Positions 24,811 through 36,289 of a stretch of DNA of 64,000 nt are shown here, one piece after another. Made by a program: the position numbers and the translations under genes. Position 1 is the first letter of the stretch, and every line of letters begins with the position of its first letter. The stretch is taken from the NCBI GenBank assembly GCA_003255025.1, contig QANY01004135.1, forward strand, positions 930,001 through 994,000, written 5' to 3'. The notes below the pieces were generated by a model. It searched no databases. It worked only from the letters and a program-made list of their open reading frames with translations, and was not told where the DNA came from. Source of the DNA: Datisca glomerata (lineage: Eukaryota; Streptophyta; Magnoliopsida; Cucurbitales; Datiscaceae).

Positions 24811-25410
24811 GTTGTGGGGCTGTCACAACATCTTGCAGTAGTATCAGGGGAGTACCTCTCTAGCCCCTTTATTTTTATTTGCTTACTACATCTATTTCAT
24901 TCCTAATTGTCGTGATTTCTGTTCATGGTTTTTGTGGAGTGATTGAAAATTTTGAATTTATGTTTCTGGTTTTAGTTTGGTTGCAGTGGGGACACTGCAA
25001 GCGTCAAGTTTGGGGAAAGGGCCTATGTCCTTTTCTTTAGAGTTATCTTTAATTTTTTTCCTTTGGTGATTGTGATTTATTTTGGATCATAGTTCTGTTT
25101 TCTTTTATGAGTTTTCAATTTAAGCATGCTTATAATCTGCTCAACCAATAAAAAGTAAAAACATCTAAAAAAGAAAAAGAAATGAAGGGTGATAAAAATA
25201 TCTTAGTTATTCTCAATTAATGATGAATTTTGAGTGCTTAGAAGTTGAGTTAAATGTTTTAGGATATTTTGAATATGAGTAAGGCTTAATGCTCTTTCTG
25301 GGGCCTAGAACTTCTGGAAGGTAATGTTATAGCTATTCATCATGGCAAATATTCAAGCTTGGATGGATTTTTTAAGAATGTTTGCATATAGCTTTGTTGC
25401 TCTGTTGGCT
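24811..25410 (+). other. E2 3' internal spacer
   Basis: Non-coding. Includes CGTCAAGTTTGGGGAAAGGG at about 25001, a purine-rich motif common near the end of Athila internal regions. The later part (25200-25410) aligns with E1 4430-4700 inverted. Similarity stops at about 25410, well short of where the 3' LTR should start. Confidence 0.65.
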
Positions 25411-26960
25411 AGCACATTGAGAGGAAATTCCATCTTGTAAGAGATATCGTATACCGAGGTGATGTGACTATTATGAAGATAACATCATATCCGAACGTGG
25501 TTGATCCTTTTACCAAGACACTTCTAGTGAAGTCGTTTGAGGGTCATGCGTGAAATATAGGGTTGACAGAGATGCCACATTTTCTTCAGGGAAAATGGGA
25601 GATTGTTGGACATAGTGCCCTCAAAGCATGTGTAAAAACATTTTATTTGAAAATTAATAAAAGCGCATTTTTCTTAAAATTGTTTTCTCTGAATTATTAT
25701 TGAATAATTAATATAAATATTTTAAAATTTCATATTTATTAACGAGACTATGATCTTGTATTAGTACAAGAGAATTAAGATCGTAGATAATGTATAAAAT
25801 AGTCTGCAACATATTAAAGTATGAAATTTTTAGTGAATGGTTGTTATTATGGTTCACTAAGCATTTTGAATGCATGTGATCTAGATTCAAATCACTGATG
25901 TTGATGGTCATCTTAGTAAAAATACTTTATATGATTAGATTATATAAGACAGAATCGATGTAAATTAATATATTTATTAACTTACCGTTTATTATAAAAA
26001 ATTAATACATATCAATTAGATGATCATATTTAGATCAGTCTAAATCATGAGTAGTCATGAACTCCTATGCATGTCTACTGGACCTTCTGATTCACTCATT
26101 AAGGCTTGTTTGTAAAATAGGCTAGTGACTTTTGTTTTGAAGATTTAGTGACATGGATGGTTGGGAACATGATCTTACAAGATTTGAAATCCAAGCTTTC
26201 ATCATGGATCGTATATTGGTTCCCTTAAGTATTAATTCTAGGACTGAATGGTTATTAAGGTTAAATATATAATACAATTATAAATTAATCGTTCACTAGT
26301 GAATTAATGGTACTTAAGGATCTAGAGGTAATTAGAAGGATAAAATGATAATTTTGACCAGCTCTAATTTACGAATCAATAATTGGAGGACAAAACTACA
26401 TAAGGTGATTATGTCAATGGACTACACGAGATTATTCTGTAAATATATTTTGTAATTATTAAGAGTTCAATTCCATATTATAGTGGAGTAATAATTGAAT
26501 TAATAAATGAGATTATTTAATTAAAGAGTTTAATTAATAATCTAATTTAGTGAAGCTTAAAATTATAAGTCCATGGTCCCCCAAGCCACCTCTGTACTAC
26601 ATAGTCTAGGATGTAAATGATTAAAGGCATAAGAAAAGGAGTAGCTTGCAAAATGAATTATGTTTTTGGGACAAGTTTAAAATTATGTGTTATTAATTAA
26701 TTGAGAATTAATTATTATAATTTTCACAAATTACAATTAATTAACTATATATCAATTAGTTATGAAATAATCGATGATGAGACAAAATATTTGATTTATG
26801 AATTTAAATAGTGTTAGATTATTATGAGATAAAAATTTAATTTTGAATAAAATGATTGGTTAATTTTGAATTAACATATATTTATGATTATTTGAAATAA
26901 TATATAGACATATATCTAATTAAATAATAAATTCAAAAATTGTCATGTGGCATCGAACTT
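25411..26960 (+). mobile_element. C3: copia 3' fragment (RNase H end, PPT, partial 3' LTR)
   Basis: 25413-25550 encodes the end of a copia RNase H (KFHLVRDIVYRGDVTIMKI, then NVVDPFTKTL). A purine tract at 25589-25602 (GGGAAAATGGGAGA) directly precedes the LTR start TGTTGGACATAGTGCCC at 25604. The LTR matches that of C4 (inverted at 52658-54789) for its first 1.3 kb or so, then breaks off near 26960 where antisense E1 gag begins. It begins abruptly in mid-domain at 25411, so both ends are truncation points. The right boundary is approximate. Confidence 0.82.
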
Positions 26961-27550
26961 GCACACGCCAATCGCTGATTTTGAATAGGGGATAAGGAAA
27001 TAGCCTCATCCTTAGAGTATATTCTAAAGCCCTAGGCATCTTGAAAGCAACACTAACCTCCATGAAGAGCCTTAAGTGCATGTGGGGATCTTCATTGGGC
27101 ACTCCATTAAATTACCCAAACAGTTTGCAACCTTTGGAACATGACACGCTTCAACTCAAACTGTGGAGCTTGGATCTATGGCTTTACAATTCCAGGGTTC
27201 ATTGCTTGTGGTTGAAGAATGACACAGTCTCTAATTGATTTATCTATGTCATCAACCATGACTATTATATTGTTGCCCTTATTAACTTGACTAGCATTTT
27301 GATTCATAATCTCATTTAAAACCACTTCTTCTTCATTAGCAGCCATCTCTCTTATAGCAGCTAATCCTCTATGCTCACTTCTCAATTGTCTTCGAGTCCT
27401 GTCTATTTCTCGATCAAAATTGAAATCGGATGGTTTCTGTCTGAACATAAAATGAATCCCAAATTCCTGCAATAGAGTAGTAGCGACGACTAGCACTATA
27501 GCTCATTAATTAGATTCAAGTTTATTTAAATATCAAAAATTCTCCGTCAG
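26961..27550 (-). pseudogene. E1 gag N-terminal part and leader
   Basis: On the minus strand 27176-27496 is open and aligns with the E2 gag start (VATTLLQEFGIHFMF, then FDREIDRTRRQLRSEHRGLA and NEEEVVLNEIMNQNAS). 26990-27100 continues with NEDPHMHLRLFMEVS. It ends at about 26960 in mid-domain, about 220 bp short of where the other half (ending 13415) starts. A primer site lies immediately upstream (27551-27568). Confidence 0.82.
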
Positions 27551-27568
27551 TCCCTGGCAACAACGCCA
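27551..27568 (-). promoter_or_regulatory. E1 primer-binding site (tRNA-Asp type)
   Basis: Minus strand TGGCGTTGTTGCCAGGGA, five bases after the LTR end. It differs from the tRNA-Asp-complementary site TGGCGCCGTTGCCGGGGA by transitions only (C to T, and G to A on the opposite strand). It confirms that the right-hand LTR is the 5' LTR. Confidence 0.87.
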
Positions 27569-27573
27569 AAACT

Positions 27574-28807
27574 TGTTGTGTGTGATATATATCGAAGTGT
27601 ATGCATCATTAACAAGTAATAAAATGATAAGTGAGCGTCGATCTCCACGTGGACTGATGTGAAGTTATGCATTTAGATAAATCAAATTTAACCTAATCGA
27701 AAATCAAGTAATATCAATAGTTGATTTCAATTAACCTGAAGATAAAGTAAAAAACATTGATTTAAGTAAAATGGTTTAAAGTAACTCTAAAGAAAATAGG
27801 ATTTAGATTAAGTAAAATTGGTGTATTCAATAATAAAATGAGCTAGCATGGTTAATTCCCCTTATCATTAATATTCCTAGTTAAATATGCTTATGCTGCT
27901 ACAACTTCTTGATAGCATTAACCTCAGCTCATTTTCATAATAGATTTTCATCCTTACGATCATTAACTCTAAACTTATTTAACTTATTCCTAAACCTAAT
28001 TCAAATTAGAGTTACCTCTTATTAGTTCAAGCTGATTAGTTTTTAAGGTGAGCATATATGCCTATATTCCTCATAAACACTTTGATTTATAGCGAATGAG
28101 CAACATAAACATTTTAAGTATTTAACCCAACTTGTATCTTCTTAGAGATGGTGAATCAATAATAAAACATGAGCATTAAGTAACCTTGAATGAAATGCTA
28201 CCGAGAAATGAGCAACATAAACTTCAATACTAGAAATAAGAACTTTAAGGTTCACTACCCATACTAGCTTAAGAGTTTTAACATTATGAGCATAAGAGAA
28301 GATTTGAATACAATCATTGCATTTTTTACTCACAGAGAATAAAGCTAAGGATAGAATATACAGCAAAACAGATAGGGGCAGAGATGAAAATAGAGAAGAG
28401 TGAATAAACGAATATCCTTCTCATTTGTCTTCCTCCTCGCGTCCTTTCTTTTCTATTCTGACCTTTTCTCCTCTTTCCTCTCTACAAATGGTCCTTTATT
28501 CTGAGCAAAGGTGTCAGCTCCTTCCTCTAAAGGACATACTTGCTATATATGGAGCCTTGGAATTAAGGCTTTAACTTTCAACAGGGACGTGTGTTAAGCA
28601 GTTTCTACAACGGGGACCACAAAAAAAACGTTGTTGCCACCTAGATAACTAACCTTTGTGCGCATGAGCTTTTCTTCTCTTTTTAGCGCCAGCTGGACTA
28701 CACGACAAATTTTCATGCTATGCATGCATGGACAATGCTATAGCAACAATGATATCCATGCTGCAACATTTTGTCTAGTCACCACTCTAAATCCTTATGA
28801 GTTACCA
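27574..28807 (-). repeat. E1 5' LTR (1234 bp, internally deleted)
   Basis: Aligns with the 3' LTR (2305-3745). Minus-strand start is TGGTAACTCATAAGG at 28807; end is CACACACAACA at 27574. About 200 bp present in the 3' LTR near 3515-3720 are missing around 28770. Target copy ATCAC follows at 28808-28812. Confidence 0.87.
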
Positions 28808-29225
28808 ATCACATTTAAATACTACAAGAGAAGTACCCCAAAGATCTGAATGGATATAATCAGTTATGCCCTTAAACCTATGAATCGTTGTGCTGAACTT
28901 GACTCTGCACTGCTTGATATAAAGACAATGCTAGCATAAATAGAGTTTTCCAAATTTTTGAGTACTCAACAACCCTTGCTTGCTCAAAATTGAGATCAAT
29001 CTCTCACTCATATGCCCTAACCAGATATGCCATAATTTGAATTTAGATTTGATGAGTATTGAAAGTGTTGCAACAGCAGTTATTATGCTTCTCATGAGTA
29101 TATATAGGCCATGAATCAACTTTCCCTTAATGATCTCTAGAGCGCCCTTGCAAACCTTCAAAATTCCACCTTCATCCCAATACCACTAACCCTCAGAGTC
29201 AAACATACTCAAAATAGACAAGGTT
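28808..29225 (-). pseudogene. Copia element C1: integrase N-terminal half
   Basis: Continues the C1 integrase cut off at 2304. The minus strand includes 28931-29161 with the pre-integrase finger (KFKLWHIWLGHMSERLISIL, SKQGLL) and, at about 28808-28870, the catalytic-core start (LGYF..-like, preceded by DLWG-type residues). It is collinear with C2 32340-32760. It stops near 29225, where an unrelated sequence containing a short tandem repeat starts. Confidence 0.8.
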
Positions 29226-31440
29226 CTTTCTCATATCTGGGAGTGGAAGCATTATCTGCTAGGGTAATAGTGTGATGTTATCTGGGAGTGGAAGCATTAT
29301 CATTAAGAGTTGCTCTAGCCGGTCTTGGTGATGGTGTTGGTGTGGATGTTGGTTTCTATATCAAGTAGATTATAAATATACATCACTTAAAAAAATGAGT
29401 AATATACTGCCTAAGAAAAATAATATACGAATGTTTCGTACCTGTGAAGATAAAGATGCCTTTTCAATGTCATATGATAACTACCATCTCTAGAAAGTAT
29501 CATAATCATATTTATCTATTGGGAAAAAACACTTCTCGAAAAGTCTAGTTGTAAGACCCTCTCTAGAGAATGGTTGATCACGTAGCATTAAAGATGGTGG
29601 TCTGTCGGGGATCATCGGCCTATCAGTTTTCAAACTCTACCGTGAGACATACTTGCTAAGTACCATGCTCTTCTAATAGGTCCTTGTAGTTTGATTCTCC
29701 TACTAATAGAATATATATTGTTAGTGCAATAATCACGAAATTTCCATGTTCACATGGGTTACAATTCATCTATAGGTCCAAAAATGAGTATTTTATCAGT
29801 AAAACAATAGTCATACTCAAGGGGACAATATAAGAATTGATTGAACGAAACATATAACTCATTTGTAGAATAAAACACACACCTCATTGGACTTCACATA
29901 TTGAAGTTTAACATGGAATTCTTTGAGGTCATGAGCGATGTCCTGTGTTCAAATAACAATTTCTAACTAGCGTGCTGCTCTCAAGAACCTTATGTCCCCA
30001 CCAGCTGGTTTATTCAGTGCCAAACATGACATATACTCGCAAGCCCACACCTTCTATGCTCTCCAAAAACCTTATGTCCCTACTTTCCAATGACGTAACA
30101 CGTCCATATTGCAATAATACAGACAATGCTGCACCACCTTAGTTGTACTCATGTATCCTATTTATTTTCTCTGAGCTTCAAAGGAAGTACAAATATACCA
30201 TGTTGCTCTTGTTGCAAATAATGGTAGTGCCCAAGAGAACCGAAAGAAAAAACACTAGTCAAAATTTCCTCATTCTTAGGAGTATCACACACATAATCAA
30301 CATAATTGTTATAAATCCAGTGATAACTGACTTTTTTGCCATTAAGTATGATAGTTGTTTATAAATTAGCTCCTGTAATACTTTTAGGTTGTGAATTTTT
30401 AATTTACAATCCAATTGTCATCATGCAACTCTCAGCCGAATTATAGCAGTAAAATCCAATGGGGTCAACTTCAACTCACTCACTTCATCTAGATGAAATA
30501 TTTGTGTCGTATGCCACCATTTCTTGGCTAGGCTTCTTAAAAGAATGTGGTCCATTTTCCCTTTTTCATAACATTTATAAGGCATCTAAATTCAAGATGC
30601 ATCAACATTTCATCTTATGTTTTCCAGAAGTGTGTCATAGCACTGAGGTATTAGAATAATGTTCCTAAAATCATGGACACTATCACTCTTGTTCTCAATT
30701 TTATATGAAACTAAAAAATACAAGTCATTACTTATTTATAAAGATATGTGTTACAAGTATCTATTTTCGAGGAAAAGAAGAAGAAAAGAAAGCAATGACA
30801 ATACACTATAGACTCCATTGTGGCATTTCATCGAACACATTATGAACTCTCATAAAATACATTATAGACCTTTGGGTGGCCTTTCATGGAACACATTACG
30901 GACACTCATAAAATACACTACAGACCCATTGTGGCATTTATCAAACACATTACGGGAACTCATATAGATACTATCATTCTTCCTCCAAAACATACATTGC
31001 TAACAATAATCATACATTTCTTTTGATCATCACATAAAAAAAGACCCAACTTTTAGAATTCAATATTGAACAAAGCCAAATACTATAGGGAATGAAGTAT
31101 CTATTTGGGTTTTATCACTAAGCACATAAAAACCAAAGTTTTGAGAAAGAATCTTACATTTCTTTGATTGTTTGCATTAGATATATGCTTTCTTGGTGCA
31201 ATGTGAAGCATAGGGCTACTAAGATTTTGTTTCTTTGGATGAAATCTTTCTACCCCATAACTAGATGCATCGAACGGACCTTTCGAACTACTCAAACTTG
31301 GTTGCGTACTTAAACTCTCTGTGTTTTTTCTAATCGGTTGATTTGCTCTTCCCATTAGGCTATACAAGATAATAGGATTAAGAAATATATACTTTGGTCT
31401 TGGGTTGGGGTGTTGGGCGTGGTTTGAGTGTTTTTTCAAG
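29226..31440 (-). pseudogene. Unclassified transposon-like gene remnant
   Basis: Minus-strand fragments look like exons of one decayed gene. The 5' end is at 31101-31439, with a possible start at about 31356 (MGRANQPIRKNTESLS) and a Ser/Pro-rich leader. Middle pieces are near 29930-30060 (KVWACEYMSCLALNKPAGGD, then RFLRAAR). A 3' Thr/Pro-rich part lies near 29280-29350 (PTPSPRPARATLNDNASTPR). The middle block resembles proteins carried by plant Mutator-like or CACTA elements, but I could not place it in a family. A short duplicated segment (ATCTGGGAGTGGAAGC, at about 29236 and 29281) sits at its left edge. No terminal repeats were found. Confidence 0.45.
30802..30968. repeat. Three-copy 56-bp tandem repeat
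   Basis: Copies start TACACTATAGAC (30802), TACATTATAGAC (30858) and TACACTACAGAC (30914). Each runs on through a GTGGC..TTTCAT..GAACACATTA core and ends CTCATAAAA. Non-coding. Confidence 0.88.
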
Positions 31441-31481
31441 CTACTAGGAGAGAAGAGAAGATAAGAGGAATAAAAAATGTA

Positions 31482-32025
31482 GGGGGTTCAATAGAAATAT
31501 TGAGGGGTTCAACAAATGTGTTATGAGATTCAACAAAATATTGAAAATGTAAATTTCTTGTTAAGTTTCGATAAAAATATAAGAGGTTCAAAATATATAT
31601 TAAGAAGTTCAACATATATGTTTTGGAGTTCAACAAAAAGGTTAAACAATGGTCTAACTGCTTAGGGATCAACAAATATGTAACGGGGTTAATCAAACAT
31701 CTTACGGAGATTAACCAATATGTTGAGGAATTCAACAAATGTTAAAATCCCTAACTTTCAACATTTTGTTGAACTCTAAAACATATTGGTTTAACACCTA
31801 AACACATTTGTTAAATTGCAACAAAAAATCTAATTTTTCAATAAATTGTTAAAGCTCAAGCACATTTGTTGAACACCTCAACACATTTGTTGAATCCCTT
31901 TATATTTTCTTGAACCCCAACAAAAAATCTACATGTTTAACATTTTGTTAAACACCCAACATATTTGTTTAACCCCATAACACATGTTGTACCCCCGAAC
32001 ATTTTTTGTTGAACCAAAAAAAAAA
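31482..32025. repeat. Inverted minisatellite (foldback-like)
   Basis: The left arm (about 31482-31740) repeats a degenerate 25-30-bp unit around GGGGTTCAACAAATATGTT. The right arm (about 31755-32025) repeats its complement, AACATATTTGTTGAACCCC-type. The switch point is near 31745. Arms of about 260 bp each could pair as one long imperfect hairpin. It lies between the MGRANQ leader fragment and copia C2. Confidence 0.8.
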
Positions 32026-32114
32026 TTGTTACCTAAATGGGCCTTAATTCCCAAGAGTGCTCAAGAGCAGTCTGACGGCTATAAAGCCTTAGCACCAATG
32101 CCATGGATAGTACC

Positions 32115-33780
32115 CCCAGCATTTGTGCATGTGTGGTGTCTCACAATACCTTCAATTTCACTTCAAGTAAACCCTTGCAAAATTCCAGACCGTTATCAAC
32201 TCTAAAATACTTGATTTTCTCCCCGCTTGGTTCTTAACATGACTTTCACTTCTAGAAGGTCGATAATAAATTGCTCTTCTGCTTAAAGAAACCAACCCAA
32301 ACTCGCTGAGAGTAGTCATAAATGAATCCAGAAAATAATGTGCATCATCACCTTTAAGTTGAATAGGAGAAGGATCCCAAAGATCTGAATAGATGTAACA
32401 TATTATGCCCTTGGTCATACGAATCATTGTGTTGAACTTGACTCAACACTAATTCATATAAAGACAATGTTCATAAAATTTGAGTTTTTTAGTTTTCGTA
32501 CCACTCACCACGCCTTACTTGCTCAAAATCAACATCCCTCTATCACTCATATGCCCTAACCGCATGTGCCACAATTTGAATCTGGATGAGGGTTGAAACT
32601 ACTACAACATCAGTTATTGTGCTTTCATGGAGAATATATATACGCCATGAGTCAACTTTTTTCTTAATGACCTCTAGAGCGCCCTTGCAAACCTTCACCT
32701 GAATACCAGTAACCCTTGAAGTCAAACATATTCAAATAGACAAGGTTCTTTTCATAACTGGTACATGCCACACATTAGTCAAAGTCTGAAGAATATTGGC
32801 ATACATGTGGATCTGAATCACACCCATACTACAAACCAATCCTTATTGGGGCATATATGATATGTACAAGATGAATCAAGAACTCAATTGTTGCCTAAGC
32901 AACTCGTGGATATTGCTAAGACAATGTCAGATTATCAGAATGATAATCTAAACTCTCCTCTACTACATTAACAATGTTAGTGGTAGTAGAGGATTTTTTA
33001 GTAGTCCCATTTTTATCTTTGAGTTTAGGACATTCAACTTCCTAGTGTCCTTCTTGGTGACAGTTGTTGCACATCCCTTTTATAGTCTTTAACTTAGACC
33101 TAGACTTGTCTCTATTACTCCCTAAACCCTTTTCTTTATTTCTTTCTTTAGCTACCAAACTATTTGTTGAACCCCAAAGTGGTTCTCTAACACGCTCTTC
33201 TTTATTTTTTTGGACTACAAAGATGCTCTCACATCCTCTGTAGTTATTTTCTCTCTCCCAAATAACATAGTGTCAACAAAATGGTCTTATGAATATGGTA
33301 AAGAACATAAAAAATCAAAACTTGATTCTTATAATCAATTTTTTTAAATCAATATTATTCAAAATCAGAGTAATACAATTAAATTCATCCATATGATCTT
33401 TAATTTGTGTACCTTTAATAATACAAAGTGTGTATAAATGTTGCTTCAAATATAGCCAGTTGGTAAGAGATTTCTTCAAATACAAACTCTCTACCTTGAC
33501 CTATGAGGCATGAGGAGACGCTTCATTGGATAATTCGTGCAATACCTCATCAGACAGTGACAATATAGTTACACCAAGCGTGCACTCCATGACATCATCT
33601 TTTTTTCGTCGGTCAATTTATTTGGCAAAACGTCATTGCCATTCAGAGGTTAATCAAGCCTTGCTGAACTAAAGGCTCGCATCTTCAACAACCAAATGTG
33701 GAAGCCATTTTTCTCATCAAATATATCGATCTCGTATTCTGCCACCATTATAGCAAGCCCCAATTGCAAATAAAACCGTT
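32115..33780 (-). pseudogene. C2: copia gag, protease and integrase 5' part
   Basis: Minus strand, from the LTR leftwards: gag capsid region (about 33260-33700), a zinc knuckle CNNCHQEGH..EC at about 33036-33080 (CX2CX4HX4C), protease region, pre-integrase finger (about 32520-32600), then the integrase core at 32158-32427 (GIICYIYSDLWDPSP, then GGDDAHYFLDSFMT-type residues and KNQAGRKSSILE). It stops in the integrase at about 32115 at a position matching C1 2083. It is the same family as C1. Multiple stops. Confidence 0.82.
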
Positions 33781-33794
33781 ACTCCAATACCATT
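33781..33794 (-). promoter_or_regulatory. C2 primer-binding site (initiator tRNA-Met type)
   Basis: Minus strand AATGGTATTGGAGTAA next to the LTR end. It is a mutated form of TGGTATCAGAGC, the usual plant copia site complementary to initiator tRNA-Met. Confidence 0.75.
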
Positions 33795-34290
33795 TGTTAT
33801 GATCACAAACTAGGAAATTGAGAAATACACATAATATAAAAAAAGATAAATAATAAAATGTGAATGACAAAGAACTTACGATGTTTGGAAGTGTGCCTAT
33901 GTGCACGGGGGAATATGAGAAGAATTCAAATGAACAAAGAAAGTATAAAAGAATGCTAAAATCAATAACAAGCCTCAATGACACAAACTCAAATATTAAA
34001 CTAAAGTAGAGCATTATAATATTTGTAGGCCACACACAAAAGTTTGTATATCTGGTATGATTTGGTACAACAAAAAGGGAGAGGGGGAGTACTATTTATA
34101 TAAAAAACTAAGAGAGCGTGACTACTAAATAACTGATGTGGGAGAAGACAAAACACAACCTTATTTGGAGCCACACGCACAACACCAACATTGCATTTTC
34201 TGCAAGAAGTGTGTGCAACTGATTCAACCTTTTAGTTTAATTTCTCTTATGGTTTGTCAAATGACATGTTTTTAGTGCTTATTCTTAACA
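33795..34290 (-). repeat. C2 5' LTR (496 bp)
   Basis: Minus strand begins TGTTAAGAATAAGC (34290) and ends GATCATAACA (33795), giving the perfect terminal pair TGTTA/TAACA. The minus strand has a TATATAAATAG promoter-like motif near 34095-34105. The outer flank is CTCAT (34291-34295). The partner 3' LTR is not in the window. Confidence 0.85.
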
Positions 34291-34295
34291 CTCAT

Positions 34296-35640
34296 TTTCT
34301 CAGTTGCTTTACTCTGCGCCATAACGGAAGACAAGCAAAATTAAAAACAAAAAATTGATTAAAATCCAAACCAAATACTGAAAATTAATTTTGTTGAAGT
34401 TTTTCTCTCATAGTTTTCATGATGCAACATTTTTTAAGATCCAAACTCAACTCACACTATAATTACTTTAACAAGAGTAATCTTAACATATGCATATGTT
34501 ATATAGTTCATTTTCAACCATGAAGTAAATTGTTAGCTCATGCCTATTTTACATCTAATGAAAGATTAAGAAAGACAGTTAAAGAATTGTTTGTTTAAAT
34601 CTAATCGTACAAAGCCATCTCATAACAGAAAAAAAAGACACCACACATATCTCAAGGGCTTGAACAGTAAAGAAGTATGAGCCTTTTGATTTAAAATTGA
34701 AGGTAAAGCATGTGCAATCCTAGACATCTTATTTTCCATTGATTATATGATTATAAAATAAATAAACAATCCAAATTTTATGTCATATACGAAGTTTCAT
34801 GTGTTGAATTCGTTTATCTTGTAATTCTATTAATGACAGCACACATAAACTTTATTTATCAGGGTTGTCTCACAAGTTGCATCAAGAGAACAACTTTTAG
34901 ATACAAAGACGCATTTTCAAATCGAGTAATATCTCACTGACCAAATTTAGGTATAATGGCGTGACAAAATAATGTGTGTATTTGGAAGTTCATAAAAAGA
35001 AATTACTGCATAATGACACGTTAGACTATATATAAATGGCGTATTCACTTTTCAAAATACGTTGTTCTTTAATCTTTTAAGGCTAGAATTACTTTCTAAA
35101 CATCCTTTTTGCACCAGACAAAACTAAATATATTTAAGGGTTAAAAAAGGGGATTCTATTGATCATTCTTCCCAATCTAGACACAAGCCCTTGTTGACTT
35201 TGAATATAAAAAAGAGGTAAATTAAGCTTTAAAGTAAGAGTATATTCTTATCTTTAAACGCTTAACAAGTAATCTATTAATTAAGGAAACAGATGGCCAA
35301 AAGCAACCAAGATTAACTGCATGTCTCCCAGACTATAAATTTAGCAATATATTACGCTAATCCTGCGTCTGCCCTATATTTATGGTTTTCTTGCATGCTA
35401 AATGAAGTACACAAGAAGTAGGCTAAACTAAGATCTACACAAGTTATTCTATTGTATAATTATTCTTGCTTTTTTAGACGGCAATTTGTTTTGAAGTAAA
35501 AAAAGATGATAGAAAAAAGGCCAGTGCACTGAGAATAGATATAATTAAAACTTCGACATTACATTTTAGTGCTATGCATATGAAGCATTCCCTTTAATGC
35601 AATATTCCAAAACAATATGAATATGACAAAAAAATTGAAA
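34296..35640. other. AT-rich non-coding interval
   Basis: No ORF, RNA gene or repeat recognised. It ends where sequence with repeated GATGATTTT/AAAATCATC words, the subterminal region of the next element, begins. Confidence 0.6.
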
Positions 35641-36289
35641 TTTTTTTAAGATGATACTGATGAATTCTTAAAAAAATATTAAATATATGGGTTTTGACAC
35701 TAATAATAGTTTTTAAAAATATATCTGAAAACATGATTTCTTTAGAAAATATTTCAAAACTAAAGTAGTTTTGTGTTTAGAAATAATCTTTTTACTAAAG
35801 CATCTTTCCAAAGGATGAATTCTCCTATGCTAAAATTCATCTTTTGGAAAGACAAAAATCTTTTAAGTCAATACCGTCTTTTCAAAGATGATTTCAGTTG
35901 TAAAGTATAATCATCTTTTAAAAATAAAAGATGACAGATTTGAACTCAATACTTTACACTAAAATCATCTTTTGAAAAGATGATTTTAATGCAATTTTTA
36001 GACTACAACAATGCAACAATTGAAAATCAGCAACCCCACCCCATATCAACCTGAAAATATGTATAAATATATATCCATAAAATACAACAATAGAGCATTT
36101 TAAAAACATGTCCTATATCCAAAATTATACAATAACACGAAATTTGCATTTTTGACAAATCTCAAACCATAAAATATTAAAAGATGATTAAAAAGAACAT
36201 TAAAAATATACATTAGAGCAGTTTGCTAAAAATAACATTAAAAACATTCAGAATGTCTCTCACACACTAAAACTAAGTATCTAATATTT

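Larger units (their letters stand above)
13416..25410 (+). mobile_element. E2: Athila-like Ty3/gypsy retrotransposon, 3' end missing
   Basis: Runs from the LTR start TGATAACTC at 13416 to about 25410, where sequence alignable to the E1 3' region stops and copia RNase H sequence begins. It holds the 5' LTR, primer site, gag, protease, RT, RNase H, integrase, ORF3 and 3' internal spacer, in gypsy order, but no 3' LTR. It lies inside E1 in the opposite orientation. It is the more complete of the two related copies and serves as an internal reference for E1. Stops and frameshifts in every domain make it inactive. Confidence 0.87.
2305..28807 (-). mobile_element. E1: Athila-like Ty3/gypsy retrotransposon, antisense, with nested insertions
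   Basis: Bounded by two related LTRs in the same orientation (2305-3745 and 27574-28807), with a tRNA-Asp-type primer site next to the right-hand LTR. Target copies ATCAT (2300-2304) and ATCAC (28808-28812) flank it, and the copia integrase C1 continues on both sides. Without its insertions (CACTA 5214-9015; E2 plus C3 13416 to about 26960) about 9 kb of E1 remains. Compared with E2, it has lost the integrase core and the N-terminal part of ORF3, and about 220 bp of gag at the E2/C3 junction. The order of domains (gag, protease, RT, RNase H, integrase) is Ty3/gypsy. The extra third ORF and Asp primer point to the Athila/Tat group. Confidence 0.85.

Noticed and set aside
25200..27000. A 3' LTR for E2
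   Set aside because: No TGATAACTC-type LTR sequence between the E2 spacer and E1 gag; only copia sequence is present.
30802..30968. Tandem repeat as a CRISPR-like array
   Set aside because: Units are contiguous without spacers, in a plant genome; an ordinary minisatellite.
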